A stretch of 64,000 nucleotides of DNA from Salinicola endophyticus (GCF_003206575.1 NZ_PZJO01000001.1:26720-90719), one strand, 5' to 3'; positions 1-9,292 are shown, counted from the first letter of the stretch. Translations and numbers: made by a program. Notes: a model not told the origin generated them from the sequence alone.

Positions 1-63
1 GTGCACGGCTTGCCGCCCCAACATCGCCACTTCCCGTAGGGCTGGATGAGTCGGCAAGGAGAC

Positions 64-951
64 TCAAGACCGAGCCGCAGGCAACACCTCCATATGCTGA
101 CGTATGATCTCCGCCAGCCGGGTGACGGCTAGCGAGGGGGCAGCCTCGGCGTAATAGAGAGAGAGTCCCAGAGGGGGTAACGCTGGCAGCCCGACAGCTG
201 ACGCCTCCAGCACACGCACACTCGGCGGCAGGCACAGTGGCGTACGCAGGCCAATGCCCAGCCCGGCCGAAATAGCGGCCCAGGTAGCGGCGAGACTGGC
301 ACTGCTAAACGCGATGCGCCAGGAGATCCCCGCGCGGTCCAGGGCATCGAGGGCCGCCTGACGCAGAAGACATGGCCCTTCCAACACCACCAGCGGCAGC
401 GGCGCCGCGTGAGGAATCGGCCCGTCAGCGGCAGACGGGCCGATCCAGGCCATGGGAACGCGGGTGAGCAGCTCGCCATCGAGCGCTTCGCCCTCGCCCT
501 GCCAGGCCAACGCCAGGTCCAGCCGCCCCCTGGCAATGTCTTCCTTCATCTGCCCATTGCTGGCGACGCGTACGGCGATCTGCAGGTTCGGATGCGCGCG
601 GGAAAAACGCGCCAGCACACCCGGCAACAGGCGTTCACCGAAATCCTCCTGCAGCCCCAGACGGATACGCCCTTCGAGCGTCTCACCACACATCGCCGCC
701 GCGGCCTCGTCGTTGATTTCCAGCAGCCGCCGCGCGTAGCTCAGCATGAGTTCGCCCTGTTCGGTGAGAGCCAGGCCACGCCCCACCTTGTGCACCAGGG
801 GCTTGCCCGTCTGCTCCTCGAGGCGTTTCAACTGGGCACTCACGGCGGAGGTCGAGCGGTTCAGGCGCTCGGCGGCCTTGGCGAAGCTACCCAGCTCAGC
901 CCCCAGCACGAAGCTGCGCAATACGTCAGGATCAAAGGTGGTTCGGCGCAC
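64..951 (-). CDS. LysR family transcriptional regulator
   Basis: A 295-residue LysR-type regulator. Residues about 6-65 form the winged helix-turn-helix (visible core FAKAAERLNRSTSAVSAQLK) and the rest is the periplasmic-binding-protein-like effector domain. Length is normal for the family. It is transcribed divergently from the tautomerase gene at 1061, with about 110 bases between the starts. That spacer holds an ATC-N9-GAT dyad, the usual form of a LysR site, so control of the tautomerase gene and autoregulation are the simplest inference. The effector is unknown. Confidence 0.9.
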   Translation of the reverse strand: MRRTTFDPDVLRSFVLGAELGSFAKAAERLNRSTSAVSAQLKRLEEQTGKPLVHKVGRGLALTEQGELMLSYARRLLEINDEAAAAMCGETLEGRIRLGLQEDFGERLLPGVLARFSRAHPNLQIAVRVASNGQMKEDIARGRLDLALAWQGEGEALDGELLTRVPMAWIGPSAADGPIPHAAPLPLVVLEGPCLLRQAALDALDRAGISWRIAFSSASLAATWAAISAGLGIGLRTPLCLPPSVRVLEASAVGLPALPPLGLSLYYAEAAPSLAVTRLAEIIRQHMEVLPAARS

Positions 952-973
952 ATCATCAATCCCATTAAAGTGG

Positions 974-988
974 ATCTTGAATCCCGAT
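974..988. promoter_or_regulatory. Putative LysR operator between regulator and tautomerase gene
   Basis: ATC, nine bases, then GAT: the ATC-N9-GAT / T-N11-A dyad typical of LysR-type sites. It lies between the divergent starts at 951 and 1061. Seen by eye only; no footprint or conservation data. Confidence 0.35.
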
Positions 989-1060
989 AATTTCGATTTT
1001 AAGGATCATGTTCAAGCGCTAACGTCGACGGTGTCAACATCCACTTTTCAGGAGATCGTC

Positions 1061-1441
1061 ATGCCACTCGTTCGTATCTCACTGCGCCGGGGCAAAGGAA
1101 CCACGCATCTACAGGCCCTTCGTGACGGCGTCTACGCCGCGCTTCGCGACACTTTCGAGGTTCCGGAAAGCGATCGCTTCATCCTGGTTCACCAGCATGA
1201 TGACGATGCCTTCGACTGTAGCTCCGACTATCTCGGCATCACACGAAGCCAGGATCTGGTGATCATCCAGATCACCTGCAGCAACACTCGTACTTCGGAT
1301 CAAAAACAGGCGCTCTATCAACAACTGACGCGAAATCTCAGCGCCTCACCCGGGCTCAGGCCAGAGGATGTCTTCATCAATCTGCTAGAGACGGATCCTC
1401 ACAACTGGTCGTTCGGCAACGGCGGCATGCAGTACGCTTAG
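1061..1441 (+). CDS. Tautomerase family protein (4-oxalocrotonate tautomerase superfamily)
   Basis: A 126-residue protein beginning Met-Pro-Leu-Val. The proline exposed after Met removal is the catalytic base of the tautomerase superfamily. Length and the C-terminal part (NLLETDPHNWSFGNG) match the longer Tautomerase_2-type members, not the roughly 62-residue 4-OT enzymes. The ATG at 1061 was chosen because it has GGAG at 1051-1054 and puts proline at position 2; the frame is open further upstream but lacks such a signal. It stands alone, divergent from a LysR gene. A substrate such as a dienol or ketonised aromatic breakdown product is likely but not identifiable. Confidence 0.88.
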   Translation: MPLVRISLRRGKGTTHLQALRDGVYAALRDTFEVPESDRFILVHQHDDDAFDCSSDYLGITRSQDLVIIQITCSNTRTSDQKQALYQQLTRNLSASPGLRPEDVFINLLETDPHNWSFGNGGMQYA

Positions 1442-1463
1442 GTCAGATTCCGTTCGGCCCCGC

Positions 1464-2396
1464 TCATTGGCCCCGCGTCTGCGCCACGCACTGTTCGAGC
1501 TCCTCCAGGAAGCTCTCCAGCACCAGATTGGGCGGGCGCCCCTTGCGGGTGATCGCGTAATAGCGGGTGGCGTACTCGTAGGTGTCGGGGGCGAGGCGCC
1601 GCATGCGCCCGTGGTCGCTCCAGCGCCGGGCGTAGTGGGTGGGCAGAAAGCCGATATAGCTGCCGGTGAGCACCAGAAAGGCGACCCCCTCGCGATCGGT
1701 GGCGGAGGCCATCGGCTTGAGCGCTTCGTGCACGCGCTTGATCTCGGGCGTCTGGGCATAGGAGGGCACCACCGCATCGTAGCCGGCGATCTCGTTCACG
1801 CTCGGCGCCTCGCGCGCAAACAGCGGATGCCGGTCGCTGCAGTAGAGTGCCGACTGCTCTTCGTACAGTGCCAGGTAGTCGAGCCCCGGCACGCGCTTGA
1901 GTTCCGGCACCACCCCCGCGTGCAGGCTGCCACCGAGCACCGCCATCTCGATGTCGTTGGGCGGGGCCATGCGGATATTGATGTGCACGTTGTCGCCACG
2001 CGTCTTGAGTGCACGCAGCGCCTCGGTCACCTGCATATTGGGCAGCGTGACCAGATTGTCGGTGATGCCGATATTGAGCTCGCCGGTCAACCGCGAGTGC
2101 AGGCCGTTGACCCGGGTACGGAAGTCCTCCACCGCGGCCAAGAGCTGCACCGTGGCGTCATACACGTCACGCCCTTCGCTGGTCATGCGGAAGCCGCTGC
2201 GCCCGCGCTGGCACAGGCGCATCGAGAGCCGTGTCTCCAGGTCGCTCATCGCCATGCTGATCGCCGCGCGGCTGATATTGAGCTCGACCTCCGCCGACGA
2301 GAAGCCACCGCACTCCACCACCTTGCGGAAGATGCGCAACAGGCGCAGATCGACGTCGCCCAACTGCCCCATCAGCGTGATTCTGCGCTGGCTCAT
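1464..2396 (-). CDS. LysR family transcriptional regulator (divergent from aminoacid-degradation operon)
   Basis: A 310-residue LysR regulator. The HTH occupies residues about 14-70 (GFSSAEVELNISRAAISMAM), followed by the substrate-binding domain. It faces away from the dehydrogenase/aminotransferase/amidase/permease operon that starts at 2699, across a 300-base spacer, the classic layout of a LysR activator and its target. It ends 22 bases from the convergent tautomerase gene. The inducer is presumably the substrate or an intermediate of that operon (inference). Confidence 0.9.
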   Translation of the reverse strand: MSQRRITLMGQLGDVDLRLLRIFRKVVECGGFSSAEVELNISRAAISMAMSDLETRLSMRLCQRGRSGFRMTSEGRDVYDATVQLLAAVEDFRTRVNGLHSRLTGELNIGITDNLVTLPNMQVTEALRALKTRGDNVHINIRMAPPNDIEMAVLGGSLHAGVVPELKRVPGLDYLALYEEQSALYCSDRHPLFAREAPSVNEIAGYDAVVPSYAQTPEIKRVHEALKPMASATDREGVAFLVLTGSYIGFLPTHYARRWSDHGRMRRLAPDTYEYATRYYAITRKGRPPNLVLESFLEELEQCVAQTRGQ

Positions 2397-2630
2397 CCCC
2401 CACTCTCTCCTCTGGTCGCTCTGCGCAGCTGATCCCCGGCACCCCTAGCGCCTTGCATCCTGGCACCCTCGACGTCGCTACCCGGGCCTGTTCACGACGC
2501 CCGATGGTGGCACCTGCCCCGGGAAATCCCGGAGGCTGCAAAAGTTAACCAAACGCTTCAGTGACCTTAAGCATACCGGGATTGTTTGACGCTCTCCTAC
2601 TGCCGCAGGCTACGGAACAGCACATTCGAA

Positions 2631-2661
2631 ACGCAACGCCGGCCCATGCCCGGCGTTGCGT
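2631..2661 (+). promoter_or_regulatory. Perfect 12-bp stem-loop in the leader of the mmsA-like operon
   Basis: Bases 2631-2642 (ACGCAACGCCGG) pair perfectly with 2650-2661 around a 7-base loop, ending about 20 bases before the Shine-Dalgarno of the gene at 2699. No T-run follows, so it is not a simple intrinsic terminator. It could be a 5' mRNA stabiliser, an attenuator or an operator. The rest of the 2397-2698 spacer shows no gene. Confidence 0.45.
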
Positions 2662-2698
2662 GCCTTCCCATGGATTCACGACCAGGAGACGCTGCCCC

Positions 2699-4198
2699 AT
2701 GTCCTCCCCGATTACGCATTTCATCGATGGCCAGCGCGTCGCGCTGAACGCCACCCGTACCAGCCCGGTGTTCAACCCCTCCACCGGCGCCCAGTCCGGA
2801 GAGGTCCTGCTGGCCTCCCGCGATGACGTCGAGTATGCCATCACCGCCGCCAGCCGCGCCTTCACGAGCTGGTCAGCACTCTCGCCGCTGAAGCGTTCGC
2901 GCATCCTGTTCAACTACAAGACGCTGCTGGAGCAGCACAGCGACGAGCTGGCACGCCTGATCTCCCAGGAGCACGGCAAGGTCTTCTCCGACGCCAAGGG
3001 TGAGCTGACCCGCGGCCTGGAAGTGGTCGAGTTCGCCTGCGGCATGCCGCACCTGCAGAAGGGGGAGCACTCGCTCAACGTCGGCACGGGCATCGACTCC
3101 TTCTCGATGATGCAGCCGCTCGGCGTGTGCGCCGGCATCACCCCGTTCAACTTCCCGGCCATGGTGCCGCTGTGGATGTTCCCGATCGCCATCGCCGCCG
3201 GTAACACCTTCGTGCTCAAGCCGTCGGAGAAGGACCCCTCGGCCACCCTGCGCCTCGCCGAGCTGTTCAGTGAAGCGGGCCTGCCCGAGGGCGTACTCAA
3301 CGTGGTCAACGGCGACAAGGAAGCGGTCGATACCCTGCTCACCGACCCGCGGGTACAGGCGGTCAGCTTTGTCGGCTCGACGCCGATCGCCGAGTACGTC
3401 TACGCCACTGCCTCTGCCCACGGCAAGCGCGTGCAGGCCCTCGGCGGGGCCAAGAACCATATGGTGATCATGCCCGATGCCGACCTCGACCAGGCCGCGG
3501 ACGCGCTGATGGGCGCGGCCTACGGGAGTGCCGGCGAGCGCTGCATGGCGATCTCGGTGGCAATGCCGGTGGGCGACGAGACCGCCGAGAAGCTGCGCGA
3601 GAAACTGCTGTCACGGCTGGACGAGCTGCGCGTGGGCGAGAGCCTCACCGACGGCCCGGACAACGACATGGGCCCGCTGGTGTCGCGCGCGCACCTGGAG
3701 AAGGTGAGCGGCTATATCGAGCAGGGCGCGCAGGAAGGCGCCGAGCTGGTGCGCGATGGCCGCCAGCTCCAGCACGACAGCGACGGCTTCTTCATCGGCG
3801 GCACCCTGTTCGACCACGTCAAGCCGGGCATGCGCATCTACGACGAGGAGATCTTCGGCCCGGTACTGGCGATCGCCCGTGCCGAGAGCTTCGATGCCGC
3901 GGTCAAGATGGTCAACGACCACGAGTTCGGCAATGGTACCGCCATCTTCACCCGTGACGGCGACAGCGCGCGGCAGTACTGCGAGCAGATTCAGGTCGGT
4001 ATGGTCGGGGTCAACGTGCCGATCCCGGTGCCCATGGCGTTCCACAGCTTCGGCGGCTGGAAGCGCTCGCTGTTCGGCGCGCTGCACGTACACGGTGCCG
4101 ACGGCGTACGCTTCTACACGCGCATGAAGACAGTCACCGCACGCTGGCCTTCCGGGCTGCGGGAAGCGACCAATCAGTACACCATGCCAACGCTCTAG
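2699..4198 (+). CDS. mmsA: CoA-acylating methylmalonate-semialdehyde dehydrogenase family protein
   Basis: A 499-residue aldehyde dehydrogenase of the MMSDH subfamily, which oxidises methylmalonate or malonate semialdehyde with NAD+ and CoA to propionyl- or acetyl-CoA. The catalytic cysteine is Cys282 in AGERCMAIS. The usual ALDH general-base Glu motif ELGGK is replaced by ALGGAKNH, the hallmark of CoA-dependent MMSDHs. ITPFNFPAMVPLWMFPIA and SGLREATNQYTMPTL-like ends are also typical of the family. The ATG at 2699 follows CCAGGAGACG. It is first in an operon with an aminotransferase, a nitrilase-type hydrolase and a permease, so it is the last step of beta-alanine or 3-aminoisobutyrate-like catabolism. 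Confidence 0.9.
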   Translation: MSSPITHFIDGQRVALNATRTSPVFNPSTGAQSGEVLLASRDDVEYAITAASRAFTSWSALSPLKRSRILFNYKTLLEQHSDELARLISQEHGKVFSDAKGELTRGLEVVEFACGMPHLQKGEHSLNVGTGIDSFSMMQPLGVCAGITPFNFPAMVPLWMFPIAIAAGNTFVLKPSEKDPSATLRLAELFSEAGLPEGVLNVVNGDKEAVDTLLTDPRVQAVSFVGSTPIAEYVYATASAHGKRVQALGGAKNHMVIMPDADLDQAADALMGAAYGSAGERCMAISVAMPVGDETAEKLREKLLSRLDELRVGESLTDGPDNDMGPLVSRAHLEKVSGYIEQGAQEGAELVRDGRQLQHDSDGFFIGGTLFDHVKPGMRIYDEEIFGPVLAIARAESFDAAVKMVNDHEFGNGTAIFTRDGDSARQYCEQIQVGMVGVNVPIPVPMAFHSFGGWKRSLFGALHVHGADGVRFYTRMKTVTARWPSGLREATNQYTMPTL

Positions 4199-4253
4199 GC
4201 CATGCCTGAAAAGTACTGTGCCCCGAACATCATGTGATACGACAGGATTCCCC

Positions 4254-5558
4254 ATGCACTCGATCGACAATCAGCAGGTGAAGGCGCTCGACCGCGCCCA
4301 CGTATTCCACTCCTGGTCGGCCCAGGGCGCACTCGATCCGCTGGTGATCAAGAGCGGCGAAGGCTGTCGCCTGTGGGACTACGACGGCCGCGAGTACCTC
4401 GACTTCTCCAGCCAGCTGGTCAATACCAACATCGGCCACCAGCACCCGCGGGTGATCGCGGCGATCAAGGCCCAGGCCGACGAGCTGACCACCGTCGCCC
4501 CTGCCCATGCCAACTGGATGCGCGGGCGCGCCGCCGAGAAGATCCTCGAACGCGCTCCGGCCGGCTTCGCCAAGGTGTTCTTCACCAACGCCGGCGCGGA
4601 CGCCAACGAAAACGCCATCCGCATGGCGCGGGCGGTCACCGGCCGCGACAAGATCCTCTCGGCCTACCGCTCCTACCACGGCGGCACCGGCTCGGCGATC
4701 GCCGCCACCGGGGATTTCCGCCGCGTGCCCAACGAGTACGCCCGCGGCCACGTGCACTTCTTCAACCCCTGGCTCTATCGCAGCGAATTCTGGGCCGGCA
4801 ACGAGGAGGAGGAGTGCCAGCGCGCGCTGCACCACCTGCGCCGGGTGATCGAGTGCGAGGGGCCGGCGAGCATCGCCGGGCTGCTGCTCGAGACCATCCC
4901 GGGCACCGCCGGCGTCCTGGTGCCGCCGCCGGGCTATCTGGCCGGCGTGCGCGCGCTGGCCGACGAGTTCGGCCTGGTGCTGATCTTCGATGAGGTGATG
5001 GCCGGCTTCGGCCGCACCGGCGCCTGGCTGGCGCTGGACCACTTCGGCGTGGTGCCGGATCTGATCACCTTCGCCAAGGGGGTCAACTCCGGCTACGTGC
5101 CCGCCGGTGGGGTGATCGTCAACCAGCGCATCGCCCACCACTTCGACGACGAGATGTTCTACGGCGGCCTGACCTACTCCGGCCACCCGCTGGCCATGGC
5201 AGCGATCTGCGCCACCCTGGAGACGATGCAGGAGGAGGGTATCGTCGACAACGCCCGCCAGATCGGCGAGACGGTGCTCACCCCCGGCCTCGCCCGCCTG
5301 GCCCAGCGACATGCCCATGTCGGCGAGGTACGCGGCCTGGGGGTGTTCCACGCCATCGAGCTGGTCGAGGACCGGGACAGCCGTAAACCGCTGGCCGCGG
5401 CCAAGGTCGGCAAGCTCAAGCAGGCGATGCTGGCGCGTGGCCTGCTGGCATTCGTGGTGGCCAACCGCATCCATGTCGTGCCGCCGTGCATCGTCACCGC
5501 CGGTGAAGCCGAACAGGGGTTGGCGATCATCGACGAGGCACTGGGTACACTGGGCTGA
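4254..5558 (+). CDS. Class III PLP-dependent aminotransferase (omega-amino acid:pyruvate type)
   Basis: A 434-residue class III aminotransferase. Visible features are GAEANE-like NAGADANENAIRMAR, the YHGGTG cofactor-phosphate segment, the LIFDEVMAGFGRTG aspartate motif, and the Schiff-base lysine at about 275 in TFAKGVNSGY. Enzymes of this type move a terminal amino group to pyruvate or 2-oxoglutarate and yield a semialdehyde. The upstream MMSDH would then convert that semialdehyde to an acyl-CoA. The gene lies 55 bases after mmsA. beta-Alanine, 3-aminoisobutyrate or taurine-like substrates are possible; context favours a substrate giving malonate or methylmalonate semialdehyde. Confidence 0.9.
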   Translation: MHSIDNQQVKALDRAHVFHSWSAQGALDPLVIKSGEGCRLWDYDGREYLDFSSQLVNTNIGHQHPRVIAAIKAQADELTTVAPAHANWMRGRAAEKILERAPAGFAKVFFTNAGADANENAIRMARAVTGRDKILSAYRSYHGGTGSAIAATGDFRRVPNEYARGHVHFFNPWLYRSEFWAGNEEEECQRALHHLRRVIECEGPASIAGLLLETIPGTAGVLVPPPGYLAGVRALADEFGLVLIFDEVMAGFGRTGAWLALDHFGVVPDLITFAKGVNSGYVPAGGVIVNQRIAHHFDDEMFYGGLTYSGHPLAMAAICATLETMQEEGIVDNARQIGETVLTPGLARLAQRHAHVGEVRGLGVFHAIELVEDRDSRKPLAAAKVGKLKQAMLARGLLAFVVANRIHVVPPCIVTAGEAEQGLAIIDEALGTLG

Positions 5559-5669
5559 GAGGCGGCCGGACCGAACACCGGCCAGACCCGGCGGGCGTGG
5601 CGTCTATCCCGACATAACGCCCAAGACGACGCGCCCGCTGCCATTCGACCCATCCGAAAGGAGTTTCCC

Positions 5670-6446
5670 ATGCAGATCGCCGCCTGGCAGGCACTGAGCA
5701 CCCACGGCGATATCGCCACCAACCTTGCGCGGCTGGACGAGAGCGCCCGTCGCGCCGCGGCGGAAGGCGCGGCGCTGTTGATCACCCCGGAGATGTTCCT
5801 GACCGGCTACGTGCTCGGCGACGACACCCGGCGGCTGGCGCAGGCAGCACCGCTGGAGCGCGCGCGAGAGATCGCCGCGCGCCACGCCATCGGGCTGGTG
5901 GTGGGCGGGCCGGAGATCGAGTCCGGCGCCTGCTACAACGCCGCCCATCTGATCGCTGACGACGGCCAGGTGCTCGCGCGCTACCACAAGGCGCATCTGT
6001 TCGGTGATGTCGACCGCGATCAGTTCACCGCCGGTGACCGCGCCACCTGCGTGGCGGACTATCGCGGCGTACGTATCGCGCTGCTGATCTGCTACGACGT
6101 GGAGTTCCCGGAGAGCGTCCGCGCCGCGGCACGCCAGGGCGCCGAGCTGATCTGCGTGCCCACCGCCCAGATGCAACCATTCGCCCACGTCAACCGGCGG
6201 CTCATCCCCACCCGGGCCTGGGAGAGCCAGGTCTATGTGGCCTATACCAACCAGCACGGCCACGAGGCAGCGTTCGACTACGTCGGCCACAGCCTGATCG
6301 TGGCGCCGAATGGCGAGCCCCTCGCCGAGGCGCCCAGCGCCGGCGAAGCGCTCATCCATGCCGAGATCGACCCCGCCGCGGTGGCCGCGGGCCGTGCCGC
6401 CAACCCCTATCTCGACGACCTGCGCCAGGAGCTATTCACCCCCTAG
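5670..6446 (+). CDS. Carbon-nitrogen hydrolase (nitrilase superfamily amidase)
   Basis: A 258-residue single-domain nitrilase-superfamily enzyme with the full Glu-Lys-Cys triad: Glu41 in LITPEMFL, Lys107 in RYHKAHLFG and Cys141 in LLICYDVEFPE. It hydrolyses a C-N bond of an amide or N-carbamoyl compound. It follows the aminotransferase gene by 111 bases and has a strong Shine-Dalgarno (AAAGGAG). In this operon it could release the amino acid from an amide or ureido precursor, analogous to beta-ureidopropionase. It is shorter than true beta-ureidopropionases, so the substrate is left open. Confidence 0.88.
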   Translation: MQIAAWQALSTHGDIATNLARLDESARRAAAEGAALLITPEMFLTGYVLGDDTRRLAQAAPLERAREIAARHAIGLVVGGPEIESGACYNAAHLIADDGQVLARYHKAHLFGDVDRDQFTAGDRATCVADYRGVRIALLICYDVEFPESVRAAARQGAELICVPTAQMQPFAHVNRRLIPTRAWESQVYVAYTNQHGHEAAFDYVGHSLIVAPNGEPLAEAPSAGEALIHAEIDPAAVAAGRAANPYLDDLRQELFTP

Positions 6447-6502
6447 ACAGCGTCATCGCGACAACCCGAATTTCCAACCAATAACAACGAGGAAATCGTC
6501 CC

Positions 6503-7951
6503 ATGGACAACACCACTCCTGCGGACCCGACGCGCCTTCACGGCAGTCTGGGTACCGGCAGTATCGTCTTCATGGTCATCGCCGCCGCGGCACCGCTCAC
6601 GGTGATCGGCGGCAATGCCCCCATCGCGCTGGCCTCCGGCAACGGTGCCGGCGCCCCGGTGGGCTTTCTCATCGCCTCGCTGGTGATGCTGATCTTCTCG
6701 GTCGGCTTCGTGGCGATGACGCCCCACGTCAAGGAGGCCGGCGCCTTCTTCTCCTATGTCACCCTCGGGCTGGGCCAGCGGCTGGGTCTGGGTACCGCGT
6801 TCATGGCGCTGGTCGCCTACACCGCCATCCAGGCCGGCGTCTACGGTTACATGGGCTGGGCGGTCGGCGATTTCGTCCGCCATAGCGGCGGCCCCACCAT
6901 CCCCTGGTGGATCTACTCGCTGCTCACCGTCGCCATCGTCGCCTATCTCGGCTATCGCCATATCGATCTCAGCGCCAAGGTGCTGGGGGTCGCGCTGGTG
7001 CTGGAGATTGCCGTGGTGGTGATCATGAACCTGACCATCTTCGCCGACGGCGGCGCCCAGGGTATCGAGTTCTCCTCCTTCGCGCCGAGTACCGCTCTCA
7101 CCAGCGGTCTCGGCGTGGCGGTCCTGTTCGCGCTCACCGGTTTCATCGGCTTCGAGGCCACCGCGGTGTTCCGCGACGAGGCCCGCCAGCCGGCGCGTAC
7201 CATCCCCAGGGCGACCTATCTCGCGGTGCTGATCATCGGCGTGTTCTACACCCTCTCGGTATGGGCCCTGGTGATCGCCAACGGCGCCGGAGAGGTCGCC
7301 GGCATCGCCCAGAAGACCCTGGATGGCGACGCCAATCTGCTGCTCGACACCGCCGAGCTCTACACCGGCAGTGTCATGCGCGATCTGATGCAGGTGCTGC
7401 TGCTCACCAGCCTCTTCGCCTGCGTGCTGAGCTTCCACAACGTGCTCGCCCGCTATCAGTTCACCCTGGCGCGCCAGGGCACGCTGCCGCGGCGGTTGGC
7501 CCGCATTCACCCGCGGCATCGCGCGCCCTCCTACGCCTCGCTGGTGCAGACGCTCACCGCACTAGCGCTGATGCTGCTGTGTCTGGCACTGGGCCTGGAC
7601 CCGCTGACGCAGGTGTTCGGTTATATGGCGGGTATCGCCACCGTGGGCATGATCGGCCTGATGCTGCTGACGACCCTGGCGTCGCTGGCGTTCTTCCGGC
7701 GTCATCCGGAACTCGCCTGGCAACGCCGCTGGCAGACCCGTATCGCCCCCAGCCTCGCCGCTCTGCTGCTGCTCGCCAGCCTGCTACTGGTGCTCTCCAA
7801 CTTCACGCTGGTGACCGGTGGCAGTATCGGTATCAGCGCCCTGCTGGCCCTGATTCCGCTGCTCGCCCTGCTGGTGGGGGCGCTGTTCGGCCGCGCCCGA
7901 GCGATGGCCGGCGAAGCGCCGCTCTCGCCGCCCGGCGCCGGGGCTTATTGA
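6503..7951 (+). CDS. APC family amino acid permease
   Basis: A 482-residue membrane protein of the amino acid-polyamine-organocation family with about 12 hydrophobic segments. Conserved spots are GSIVFMVIAAAAPLTVIGGN in the first helix and FALTGFIGFEATAVFRDEAR in helix 6. It is the last gene of the operon, 56 bases after the hydrolase gene, and presumably imports the substrate. Its stop overlaps the tail of the convergent AraC gene by 7 bases. A degenerate fragment of a close relative of this gene lies at 16887-17033, at the right edge of the island. Confidence 0.9.
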   Translation: MDNTTPADPTRLHGSLGTGSIVFMVIAAAAPLTVIGGNAPIALASGNGAGAPVGFLIASLVMLIFSVGFVAMTPHVKEAGAFFSYVTLGLGQRLGLGTAFMALVAYTAIQAGVYGYMGWAVGDFVRHSGGPTIPWWIYSLLTVAIVAYLGYRHIDLSAKVLGVALVLEIAVVVIMNLTIFADGGAQGIEFSSFAPSTALTSGLGVAVLFALTGFIGFEATAVFRDEARQPARTIPRATYLAVLIIGVFYTLSVWALVIANGAGEVAGIAQKTLDGDANLLLDTAELYTGSVMRDLMQVLLLTSLFACVLSFHNVLARYQFTLARQGTLPRRLARIHPRHRAPSYASLVQTLTALALMLLCLALGLDPLTQVFGYMAGIATVGMIGLMLLTTLASLAFFRRHPELAWQRRWQTRIAPSLAALLLLASLLLVLSNFTLVTGGSIGISALLALIPLLALLVGALFGRARAMAGEAPLSPPGAGAY

Positions 7952-8790
7952 TCGGCGGCGTCGACTGTCGAGTCGGCCATGCCACTGGGTGTGGCCAAGC
8001 TGACGTGTATCGGCTCACCGGCAGCGTAGCGCCCCGGCGTACACCCGAAGACGCCATGAAAGCGGGCGATAAAGGCGCTGGCACTGGTATAGCCTAGTGT
8101 CAGCGCCGCGCTCTGTACCGTCTCCCCCGAGGCCAGGAGTTCCAACGAGCGCAACAGCCGCGCGCGCTGGCGCCACTGGGTCAGGGTAAAGCCGGTCTCC
8201 TTGACGAAGCGACGCGACAGCGTGCGCGTGGATACATGGGCCCAGATGGCCCATTCACTCAATCGCCGCTCATCCTGCGGGCATCTTGCGATGGCGTCGG
8301 CGACACGACGCAAGCGCGAGCCGCTTGGATACGGCAAGCCCAGCGGCTCGTGGGGAGCCGCGCAGGCTTCATCGAGCAGTGCTAGCGCGAGACGACGATG
8401 GGCCGGGTCGTCCGGCCCGCGTGTATCACCCGCTAGCCGCCTCACCATCTCGAGCCACAGCGGCGACATCAGACAGAGATAGGGCGTGCTCGGAAAATGC
8501 ACGCAATGCGCTGGCGCCACATAGGCGCTCCAGCCTTCGAAGTCACCATGAGAGGACATGCCGTGGGGCACGTCCGGCGGTACCCACATCGCATAGGTGG
8601 CGGGCACCACCCAGCGACCGTGGTCGCCGTCGACCGTGATCAATCCCTTCGATGTCCCCAGCCACTGGCCACGAGCATGCGTATGACGAGGCGTCGTGCG
8701 TCCCTGCTCGTCACATCTCGCCACCACCAGCACCGGGGGGCCTTCCGAGCTATCCGCACGGGAGGGATCGAGCATGGGCGTGCGCATCAA
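7945..8790 (-). CDS. AraC family transcriptional regulator with N-terminal cupin
   Basis: A 281-residue regulator. An N-terminal cupin sensor lies at about residues 20-100 (PRHTHARGQWL, then VPPDVPHGM). Two C-terminal helix-turn-helix units span about 170-262 (WAHVSTRTLSRRF and ALTLGYTSASAFIARF). This is the NimR/YdeC-like layout, in which targets are often efflux or permease genes nearby. It is convergent with the APC permease gene, overlapping by 7 bases. No neighbouring target in divergent orientation is obvious apart from the small gene at 8892. Confidence 0.88.
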   Translation of the reverse strand: MMRTPMLDPSRADSSEGPPVLVVARCDEQGRTTPRHTHARGQWLGTSKGLITVDGDHGRWVVPATYAMWVPPDVPHGMSSHGDFEGWSAYVAPAHCVHFPSTPYLCLMSPLWLEMVRRLAGDTRGPDDPAHRRLALALLDEACAAPHEPLGLPYPSGSRLRRVADAIARCPQDERRLSEWAIWAHVSTRTLSRRFVKETGFTLTQWRQRARLLRSLELLASGETVQSAALTLGYTSASAFIARFHGVFGCTPGRYAAGEPIHVSLATPSGMADSTVDAADQ

Positions 8791-8891
8791 GATTGGCCTC
8801 TTTGTGCTATCGAATGACCTTCAACGCTTATCCATGACACGTCGATACCCTCTATCGTGAGCGAATACCACGCCTCGACCGGAGACAATGC

Positions 8892-9197
8892 ATGCGACCA
8901 GAAGACCTTCTCCCCGATGAACAGGATCGTATCGAACGTGATGGCATCAGCATTCGCAAGGGCACGGTGGGTGCCTTCCTGGCGAGTGCCAGAGTGTGGC
9001 TCGATCCGCTGACAACAGATGCCGAGCGCCAACGGGCAGCGGACAGTATCGAAACCTTGAGACCCGCACTCGAGGCGCTGGGACTGTTCGATATCCTCGA
9101 AGTTCGCGACGACGCGCTGCGCAGCAGCATGCACGCCTCGGCGGCCGACGATGATACGACGCACCCGGCCGCCGGCCCTCGCCGAGACGACAGCTAA
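8892..9197 (+). CDS. Small conserved-looking hypothetical protein
   Basis: A 101-residue soluble protein with no transmembrane segment. It starts MRPEDLLPDEQDRIERDG, has a hydrophobic/basic middle (GTVGAFLASARVWLDP) and a charged disordered-looking tail. Codon use matches the host and an ATG with GGAGAC 9 bases upstream supports it. I do not recognise a family. It is divergent from the AraC gene, and its stop falls just before the tpm remnant that marks the left scar of the island, so it is probably the last native gene before the insertion. Confidence 0.6.
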   Translation: MRPEDLLPDEQDRIERDGISIRKGTVGAFLASARVWLDPLTTDAERQRAADSIETLRPALEALGLFDILEVRDDALRSSMHASAADDDTTHPAAGPRRDDS

Positions 9198-9200
9198 CGC

Positions 9201-9262
9201 GGCAGCAGCTGCGGCGCAGCACCGCTCAGCGCGACGAGCTGTCGGGCGTAGTCCCTGCGGTA
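9201..9262 (-). pseudogene. Remnant of a tpm-like (thiopurine S-methyltransferase) gene
   Basis: Read on the minus strand, this stretch encodes RDYARQLVALSGAAPQLL and then a stop. It aligns with RDAYARQLVELSDAAPQLL of the intact tpm gene at 17109-17777, in the same orientation. The DNA is similar but not identical, so it is an older or separate copy. Both ends of the gene are missing. It touches the IS110 remnant and marks the left boundary of the island. Confidence 0.6.
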
Positions 9263-9292
9263 TCTCTTCGCCCGCTGGCGACGCTGCGTAGC

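Noticed and set aside
1-63. Tail of a gene at the window start
   Set aside because: Only 63 bases before the LysR stop; nothing identifiable can be read from them.
1467-2432. Open frame of 321 codons on the plus strand over the LysR gene
   Set aside because: The minus strand encodes a complete LysR protein with HTH; the plus-strand product is His/Arg-rich without any motif.
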